Assembly: GCF_020883495.1 (NCBI RefSeq)
Contig: NZ_CP086610.1
Location: 408,501-472,500 of the forward strand
Length of the DNA stretch: 64,000 bases
Direction: 5' to 3'
DNA from: Shinella zoogloeoides
Lineage (GTDB): Bacteria > Pseudomonadota > Alphaproteobacteria > Rhizobiales > Rhizobiaceae
Part shown: one piece after another, positions 58,982 to 64,000 of the stretch
Position numbering within the stretch: the first letter of the stretch is position 1
Layout: every line of letters starts with the position of its first letter
The notes under the pieces: generated by a model
What the model saw: only the letters and a program-made list of their open reading frames with translations
Told to the model about the DNA's origin: nothing
Database searches by the model: none
Position numbers and translations under genes: made by a program

Positions 58982-59003
58982 CAAAAAGAAGGGATTGGCT
59001 CCC

Positions 59004-60008
59004 ATGTTGCGCTTCATCTTCGGACGGCTCGCCGTCCTGATACCCACGTTCATCGGGGTGTCGATCATCGCGTTCTCCTTCATTCGACTTCTGCCGGGCG
59101 ACCCGGTCATGCTGATGTCGGGCGAACGCGTCATGTCGCCGGAACGGCACACCGAGCTCATGCACCAGCTCGGCCTCGACCGTCCGATGTATGTCCAGTA
59201 TTTCGACTATCTGACCGGCCTGCTCCAGGGCGATTTCGGCTCGTCGATCGTCACCAAGCGGCCCGTTCTCGAAGACTTCGTGAACCTCTTCCCGGCCACG
59301 CTGGAGCTTTCGCTCTGCGCCATCATCGTCGCCGTCCTGCTCGGCATTCCGGCCGGCGTGCTGGCCGCGGTCAAGCGCGGCACCTGGCTCGACCAGTCGA
59401 TCATGGGCGTCGCGCTCGTCGGCTATTCGATGCCGATCTTCTGGTGGGGCCTGCTGCTCATCATCTTCTTCTCCGGCTATCTCGGCTGGACGCCGGTCTC
59501 GGGGCGCATCTCGCTGATGTACTTCTTCCCCCAGGTCACCGGCTTCATGCTCATCGACAGCCTGATCTCCGGTCAGGCCGGCGCCTTCAAGTCGGCGCTG
59601 ACCTATCTGATCCTGCCGACGGTGGTTCTCGCGACGATCCCGCTCGCGGTCATCGCGCGCCAGACCCGCTCGGCGATGCTCGAAGTGCTGGGTGAGGATT
59701 ATGTCCGCACCGCCCGCGCCAAGGGCCTCTCGCCCTTCCGCGTCGTCGGCGTTCATGCGTTGCGCAATGCGATGATCCCCGTCATCACCACCATCGGCCT
59801 TCAGGTCGGCGTGCTGCTGGCGGGCGCCATCCTCACCGAGACGATCTTCTCCTGGCCGGGCATCGGCAAGTGGATGGTCGACAGCGTCTTCAAGCGCGAC
59901 TATGCCGTGGTGCAGGGTGGCCTGATGCTGATCGCCGCCGTCATCATGATCGTCAACCTCGTGGTCGACCTGCTTTACGGCTGGGTCAATCCGCGTATCC
60001 GGCACTAG
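59004..60008 (+). CDS. dppB: DppB, dipeptide ABC transporter permease
   Basis: A 334-residue inner membrane protein with six helices, the N-terminal DppB/OppB signature (MLRFIFGRLAVLIPTFIG) and an EAA loop near residue 228-250 (VLGEDYVRTARAKGLSPFRV). ATG 59004 is preferred over an upstream in-frame ATG, as it follows GAAGGGA. It pairs with DppC, whose gene starts 10 bases after its stop. Confidence 0.95.
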   Translation: MLRFIFGRLAVLIPTFIGVSIIAFSFIRLLPGDPVMLMSGERVMSPERHTELMHQLGLDRPMYVQYFDYLTGLLQGDFGSSIVTKRPVLEDFVNLFPATLELSLCAIIVAVLLGIPAGVLAAVKRGTWLDQSIMGVALVGYSMPIFWWGLLLIIFFSGYLGWTPVSGRISLMYFFPQVTGFMLIDSLISGQAGAFKSALTYLILPTVVLATIPLAVIARQTRSAMLEVLGEDYVRTARAKGLSPFRVVGVHALRNAMIPVITTIGLQVGVLLAGAILTETIFSWPGIGKWMVDSVFKRDYAVVQGGLMLIAAVIMIVNLVVDLLYGWVNPRIRH

Positions 60009-60018
60009 GAGGCGATCC

Positions 60019-60909
60019 ATGAGCACCGCTGTTCAAAACACCAAGCCGCCCTCGGGCTTTTCCGAATTCTGGTTCTATTTCTCGCGCAACAAGGGCGCCG
60101 TCATCGGCCTCGCCATCTTCCTGGTGATCCTGGTCCTGGCGGTCTTCGCACCCATCGTCGCGCCGCATGATCCGAGCGTCCAGAACCGCGACGTCCTTCT
60201 CCTGCCGCCGGCCTTCTCCGCGGGCGGAAACTGGAGCTACCTTCTCGGAACCGACGCCGTCGGCCGCGACATCCTCTCGCGCCTCATCTATGGCGCGCGC
60301 TTCTCGCTCTTCATCGGTCTCGTCGTCGTGACGCTGTCGGTGGTTTCGGGCGTGCTGATCGGTCTCATCGCCGGCTATTTCCGCGGCAAGGTCGACACCT
60401 TCATCATGCGCATCATGGATATCATCCTGGCGTTCCCCTCGCTGCTGCTCGCCCTCGTGCTGGTGGCCGTGCTGGGTCCGGGCCTGCTCAACGCCATGAT
60501 CGCCATCTCGCTCGTCAACCAGCCGCATTTCGTGCGCCTGACGCGCGCGGCGGTGATGACGGAGAAGTCCAAGGATTACGTCATCGGTTCGCAGGTCGCC
60601 GGCGCCGGTACGATGCGTCTGATGTTCCTGACGATTCTGCCGAACTGCCTTGCCCCGCTCATCGTCCAGGCGACGCTCGCCTTCTCGGCGGCGATCCTCG
60701 ATGCGGCGGCGCTCGGCTTCCTCGGCATGGGCGCCCAGCCGCCGACGCCGGAATGGGGCACGATGCTTGCCGAAGCGCGCGAATTCATCCAGCGCGCCTG
60801 GTGGGTCGTCACCTTCCCGGGCCTTGCCATCCTCGTCACCGTGCTTGCCATCAACCTCATGGGTGACGGCCTGCGCGACGCCCTCGATCCCAAGCTGAAG
60901 AGGTCGTGA
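60019..60909 (+). CDS. dppC: DppC, dipeptide ABC transporter permease
   Basis: The second permease, 296 residues, with an N-terminal helix, the LGTDAVGRDILSRLIYGARF signature of OppC/DppC near residue 75-94, and a conserved EAA-like loop. It starts with a good ribosome site (AGGAGG) and its stop overlaps the dppD start (TGATG). Confidence 0.95.
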   Translation: MSTAVQNTKPPSGFSEFWFYFSRNKGAVIGLAIFLVILVLAVFAPIVAPHDPSVQNRDVLLLPPAFSAGGNWSYLLGTDAVGRDILSRLIYGARFSLFIGLVVVTLSVVSGVLIGLIAGYFRGKVDTFIMRIMDIILAFPSLLLALVLVAVLGPGLLNAMIAISLVNQPHFVRLTRAAVMTEKSKDYVIGSQVAGAGTMRLMFLTILPNCLAPLIVQATLAFSAAILDAAALGFLGMGAQPPTPEWGTMLAEAREFIQRAWWVVTFPGLAILVTVLAINLMGDGLRDALDPKLKRS

Positions 60910-61763
60910 TGTCGCTTCTCGAAATCAAAAACCTCACCGTCGAGTTCCAGACGGCATCCGGTCCCTTCCGCGCCGTGGACGGCGTTTCCCTCAAGGTCGA
61001 CGAGGGCGAGGTTCTCGCCGTCGTCGGCGAATCCGGCTCGGGCAAGTCCGTCTCCATGCTCGCCGCCATGGGCCTTCTGCCCTGGACGGCGAAGGTGACG
61101 GCGGACGTCCTGACCTTCAACGGCCGCGACATGCGGTCGATGTCGGACAGCGAGCGCCGCAAGATCATCGGCAAGGATATCGCCATGATCTTCCAGGAGC
61201 CGATCGCCAGCCTCAATCCGTGCTTCACGGTCGGCTACCAGATCGAGGAAGTGCTGCGCATCCACACGGACCTCAGCCGCAAGGCGCGCCGCGACCGGGC
61301 CATCGAACTGTTCCAGTCGGTCGGCATTCCGAACCCGGAAGAGCGCCTCGGCCACTATCCGCACCAGATGTCGGGCGGCCAGTGCCAGCGCGTGATGATC
61401 GCCACGGCGCTCGCCTGCAATCCCAAGCTTCTCATCGCCGACGAGCCGACCACCGCGCTCGACGTGACGATCCAGAAGCAGATTCTCGACCTCCTGATGA
61501 AGCTGCAGGCCGAACACGGCATGGGCCTCATCATCATCACCCACGACATGGGCGTCGTCGCCGAAACCGCCGACCGCGTCATCGTGCAGTACAAGGGCCG
61601 CCAGATCGAGGAGGCCGATGTGCTGTCGCTCTTCACGGCCCCCAAGAGCGTCTATACCAAGGCTCTTCTCTCGGCCCTGCCGGAGAACGCCACGGGCGGT
61701 CGCCTGCCGACGATCACGGAAAAGCTGACCGACGCCGAGATTTTTGCGGGAGCCATGCGATGA
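60909..61763 (+). CDS. dppD: DppD, dipeptide ABC transporter ATPase
   Basis: The 284-residue ATPase has Walker A GESGSGKS at 40-47, a signature in MSGGQCQR, and Walker [13 protein letters not shown]. The signature reads MSGGQC rather than LSGGQ, a conservative change. DppD and DppF form the ATPase heterodimer. Its start overlaps the dppC stop and its stop overlaps the dppF start (ATGA). Because it lacks the usual ~40-residue C-terminal oligopeptide/dipeptide tail of some DppD proteins, it is slightly shorter than typical. Confidence 0.95.
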   Translation: MSLLEIKNLTVEFQTASGPFRAVDGVSLKVDEGEVLAVVGESGSGKSVSMLAAMGLLPWTAKVTADVLTFNGRDMRSMSDSERRKIIGKDIAMIFQEPIASLNPCFTVGYQIEEVLRIHTDLSRKARRDRAIELFQSVGIPNPEERLGHYPHQMSGGQCQRVMIATALACNPKLLIADEPTTALDVTIQKQILDLLMKLQAEHGMGLIIITHDMGVVAETADRVIVQYKGRQIEEADVLSLFTAPKSVYTKALLSALPENATGGRLPTITEKLTDAEIFAGAMR

Positions 61764-62590
61764 CCCCTGTTCTCGAAGCAAAAAACCTCAAGCGCGACTA
61801 CCACATCCCCGGCAGTCTCATGAAGCCGGCCAAGACCGTCCACGCCGTCAAGGGCGTGAGCTTCAAGGTCGAGGAAGGCAAGACGCTCGCCATCGTCGGC
61901 GAAAGCGGCTGCGGCAAGTCCACCCTTGCCCGCATGGTCACGATGATCGACCCGATCACCGAAGGCGAAATGCTGATCGACGGCCGCAAGGTCGATATCG
62001 CCAGCGAGCCGCTGACCACCGAGATGCGCAGCAAGGTGCAGATCGTCTTCCAGAATCCCTACGGTTCGCTCAATCCGCGCAAGAAGATCGGCGATATCCT
62101 GACCGAGCCGCTGGTCATCAACACGAAGATTCCGGCCGGTGAACGGCGTGACCGCGCCATGGCCATGCTGAAGAAGGTGGGGCTGGAGGAGAAGCATTAC
62201 GGGCGCTACCCGCACATGTTCTCGGGCGGCCAGCGCCAGCGCGTGGCGATCGCCCGCGCGCTGATGCTCAACCCGCGCCTGTTGGTTCTCGACGAGCCGG
62301 TCTCGGCGCTCGACCTTTCGGTCCAGGCCCAGGTGCTCAACCTGCTCGCCGACCTGCAGGACGAGTTCCGCCTGACCTACGTCTTCATCAGCCACGACCT
62401 TTCGGTCGTGCGCCACATCGCCGACGATGTGATGGTGATGTATTTCGGCGAGGCGGTGGAATATGGCAGCCGCGACCAGGTCTTCGACGACCCGCAGCAC
62501 AGCTATACCAAGACGCTCTTCGCCGCGACGCCCCGCGTCGACGTGGACGCCATCCGCGCCCGCATCGAAAAGCGCCAGCGCGTCGCCTGA
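61760..62590 (+). CDS. dppF: DppF, dipeptide ABC transporter ATPase
   Basis: The 276-residue second ATPase has Walker A GESGCGKST at 47-55, signature FSGGQRQR and Walker B LLVLDEPVSALD, with the insertion after the P-loop (RDYHIPGSLMKPAKTVHAVK upstream) typical of OppF/DppF. It overlaps dppD by four bases. The gluconokinase gene begins 13 bases after its stop. Confidence 0.95.
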   Translation: MTPVLEAKNLKRDYHIPGSLMKPAKTVHAVKGVSFKVEEGKTLAIVGESGCGKSTLARMVTMIDPITEGEMLIDGRKVDIASEPLTTEMRSKVQIVFQNPYGSLNPRKKIGDILTEPLVINTKIPAGERRDRAMAMLKKVGLEEKHYGRYPHMFSGGQRQRVAIARALMLNPRLLVLDEPVSALDLSVQAQVLNLLADLQDEFRLTYVFISHDLSVVRHIADDVMVMYFGEAVEYGSRDQVFDDPQHSYTKTLFAATPRVDVDAIRARIEKRQRVA

Positions 62591-62603
62591 TGGCGCTGAC
62601 ACC

Positions 62604-63113
62604 ATGAAGAACGCCCGCGCCATCGTCGTCATGGGCGTTTCCGGCTGCGGCAAGACCTCGGTTGCCGAGGGACTTGCCGCAAGTCTCGGCGCCGCCTTCA
62701 TCGAAGGCGACAGCCTGCATCCCGCCGCCAATGTGGACAAGATGTCCCACGGCATCGCCCTGACCGACGAGGACCGCTGGCCCTGGCTCGACACGGTCGG
62801 CCGGGCGATGGCGGATGTGCTCGCCGGCAACGGCAGCGTCGTCGTCTCGTGCTCCGCCCTGAAGAAAGCCTACCGCGACCGCCTGCGCTTTTCCGCCGGC
62901 GGCGAACTCGCATTCGTCTTCCTCAAGGGAAGCCGCGAATTGCTGATGTCCCGCATGGCCGCGCGCGAGGGGCACTTCATGCCCGTCAGCCTGCTCGACA
63001 GCCAGCTTGCGACGCTGCAGGACCCGTCCGGCGAACCGGGCGTCGTGACCGTCGATATCGATGCCTCCATCGAGGCCATCGTCGCGTCCGCTCTCGACGG
63101 GCTGAACCGCTGA
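62604..63113 (+). CDS. gntK: GntK, gluconokinase
   Basis: The 169-residue kinase phosphorylates gluconate to 6-phosphogluconate. It has the GntK P-loop GVSGCGKTS at 11-19, the motif EGDSLHPAANVDKMSHGIALTD-type acceptor region near residue 34-54, and the C-terminal lid FMPVSLLDSQLATL. Its product feeds the Edd step encoded elsewhere in the window. It starts 13 bases after dppF, so it is probably read through from the dipeptide operon, an unexpected partnership. Confidence 0.93.
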   Translation: MKNARAIVVMGVSGCGKTSVAEGLAASLGAAFIEGDSLHPAANVDKMSHGIALTDEDRWPWLDTVGRAMADVLAGNGSVVVSCSALKKAYRDRLRFSAGGELAFVFLKGSRELLMSRMAAREGHFMPVSLLDSQLATLQDPSGEPGVVTVDIDASIEAIVASALDGLNR

Positions 63114-63118
63114 AATGA

Positions 63119-63142
63119 AAAGGCCCGCTTGCGCGGGCCTTT
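63119..63142. terminator. Bidirectional terminator after gntK
   Basis: AAAGGCCCGC at 63119-63128 pairs perfectly with GCGGGCCTTT at 63133-63142 around TTGC. It lies between gntK and the converging phyR-type gene. Confidence 0.88.
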
Positions 63143-63147
63143 CTGCA

Positions 63148-63948
63148 TCAAGCGGACTTTGCGAGCCGCGCCTGTTCGTCGAAGAACAGCGCCTGGCTGA
63201 TCAGCGCCTTCACCATGTCCGGGTTGAACGGCTTGGTGACGAGGAAGGCCGGTTCCGGCTTTTCGCCCGTCAGCAGCCGCTCCGGGAAGGCGGTGATGAA
63301 GATCACCGGGATCGTGCTGTTCTTCAGGATATCGTTCACGGCGTCGATGCCCGAGCTGCCGTCGGCAAGCTGGATATCGGCCAGCACCATACGCGGCGAG
63401 GTGCGGTGATAGAGGTCGACCGCTTCCGAATGGGTGCGCGCGATGCCCGTCACGTTATGGCCGAGGCCCCGCACCATGTCCTCGATGTCCATGGCGATCA
63501 GCGGCTCGTCCTCGATGATCATGATATCGGTCGCCACCTGCCGCGAGATGTCGCGCGAGGCTTCGTCGAGCAATGCGGTGAAACGCTCCGGGGAAACATC
63601 CAGGATGTCCGCTCCCTCGGCGATGTCGAAACCCTCGACCGCGACGAGCAGGAAGGCCTTGCGTTCATCCGGCGGCAGGTTGGCGAGGTTCGCGGCCGCC
63701 TGCCGCTCCCAGCCGAAGGGGGAGCTGTTGTCCGGCAGCGTCACGTCGAGCGTGTCGAAGAGCGTGCAGTAGAGTCGGTAAAGCGCGATCCGGTCGCTGC
63801 GCCCTTCCGGATAAAGCGAGATATCGGCGACCAGCGCTTCCAGCATGGCGGCGACATAGGCGTCGCCGGAGGTCTGGGAACCCGTCACGGCACGGGAAAA
63901 CCGCCTCAGATAGGCGAGATGCGGTGCGATACGGGTGGAAAGTGACAT
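63148..63948 (-). CDS. phyR: PhyR-type general stress response regulator
   Basis: The 266-residue protein has an N-terminal sigma-like domain (about 5-135) and a C-terminal receiver domain (about 140-260) with acidic residues Glu146/Asp147, phospho-acceptor Asp191 (LADIQL), Thr219 in the FITAFPE motif and Lys239 (TKPF). PhyR, once phosphorylated, sequesters the anti-sigma factor NepR and frees the EcfG sigma factor. The nepR and ecfG genes usually next to phyR are not in the window, so this may be a second copy like S. meliloti RsiB2. Confidence 0.93.
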   Translation of the reverse strand: MSLSTRIAPHLAYLRRFSRAVTGSQTSGDAYVAAMLEALVADISLYPEGRSDRIALYRLYCTLFDTLDVTLPDNSSPFGWERQAAANLANLPPDERKAFLLVAVEGFDIAEGADILDVSPERFTALLDEASRDISRQVATDIMIIEDEPLIAMDIEDMVRGLGHNVTGIARTHSEAVDLYHRTSPRMVLADIQLADGSSGIDAVNDILKNSTIPVIFITAFPERLLTGEKPEPAFLVTKPFNPDMVKALISQALFFDEQARLAKSA

Positions 63949-63966
63949 TTCGTTCTCCCTGGATAT

Positions 63967-63981
63967 GTTCCGTATCGGAAC
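63967..63981. promoter_or_regulatory. Palindrome upstream of phyR
   Basis: GTTCCG-TAT-CGGAAC is a perfect 6-bp inverted repeat, 19-33 bases upstream of the start. It includes GGAAC on both strands, like the -35 element of EcfG promoters, but a well-spaced -10 GTT was not found, and the window ends at 64000. Confidence 0.4.
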
Positions 63982-64000
63982 CGTTTCCGATAGAGTTCAT

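Noticed and set aside
56976..60026. 1016-codon open frame on the minus strand
   Set aside because: It is antisense to dppA and dppB and has shadow-frame composition.
63949..64000. EcfG-type promoter (GGAAC...GTT) for phyR
   Set aside because: GGAAC is present on both strands, but no GTT lies 16-17 bases downstream on the minus strand within the visible sequence.

Overview
The window is a gene-dense, GC-rich chromosomal segment from an alphaproteobacterium, most likely a member of the Rhizobiaceae (Ensifer/Sinorhizobium, Shinella, Rhizobium type; genus not resolved). The main reasons are the flaF-flbT-flgD-fliQ-flhA-fliR flagellar order, the aglR/aglEFGAK alpha-glucoside operon facing edd-pgl-zwf, a CbrA-type kinase beside a phasin gene, and rirA beside an iron-binding protein gene and dppABCDF. 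This order closely recalls Sinorhizobium meliloti, as far as I can judge from memory without a search. I saw no insertion sequence, prophage, rRNA or CRISPR array. One tRNA gene (His) is present.

Layout. 1-6403: end of a flagellar cluster on the + strand (flaF end, flbT, flgD, fliQ, flhA, fliR, a FliJ-like coiled-coil protein, a FlgJ/CheL rod-binding protein, a FlgN-like protein and a one-pass membrane protein). 6440-8447: a WecG/TagA-family glycosyltransferase (-) and folD (+). 8488-16785: divergent aglR and aglEFGAK (import, hydrolysis and regulation of alpha-glucosides) followed by a PilZ-like small protein. 16840-20965 (-): zwf-pgl-edd, the Entner-Doudoroff entry enzymes. 21062-23879 (-): gamma-glutamylputrescine oxidase-like and synthetase-like genes. 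24046-30226: a flavoprotein, a small membrane ORF, a chemoreceptor, an Lrp/AsnC regulator divergent from a Gate-domain membrane protein, and a 79-residue protein. 30274-33198: isocitrate lyase and its likely divergent ScfR-family regulator. 33383-37449: potFGHI polyamine importer. 37457-47012: AsmA-like protein, acetoacetyl-CoA synthetase, a fused iron-type ABC permease and the large CbrA-like kinase. 47258-51578: phasin, tRNA-His, CorA, LysR regulator and methylmalonate-semialdehyde dehydrogenase. 51697-53854: a two-gene unit of a DUF898 membrane protein and an M48 protease. 53915-56909: iron-binding protein, RirA, a lone receiver protein and a LuxR regulator. 57309-63113: dppABCDF and gluconokinase. 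63148-63948: PhyR-type general stress regulator.

How the genes work together. Alpha-glucosides imported by AglEFG-K are hydrolysed by AglA, and the glucose can be phosphorylated and fed through Zwf, Pgl and Edd; GntK feeds gluconate into the same route. Putrescine entering through PotFGHI can be glutamylated and oxidised by the PuuA/PuuB-like enzymes. Isocitrate lyase, acetoacetyl-CoA synthetase, phasin and MmsA all belong to acetyl-CoA, PHB or propionyl-CoA metabolism. RirA sits next to an iron-binding protein gene and has an upstream Irr-type (ICE) site.

Most of the window is ordinary core genome. The items most worth a second look are: the same hairpin placed after the binding-protein gene in all three importer operons; the DUF898-M48 translationally coupled pair; the Lrp-Gate divergent pair; the duplicated tRNA-His 3' end bracketing a 12-bp inverted repeat; an iron transporter whose binding protein and permease genes are about 11 kb apart with no ATPase gene in view; and a possible small RNA before 41650.
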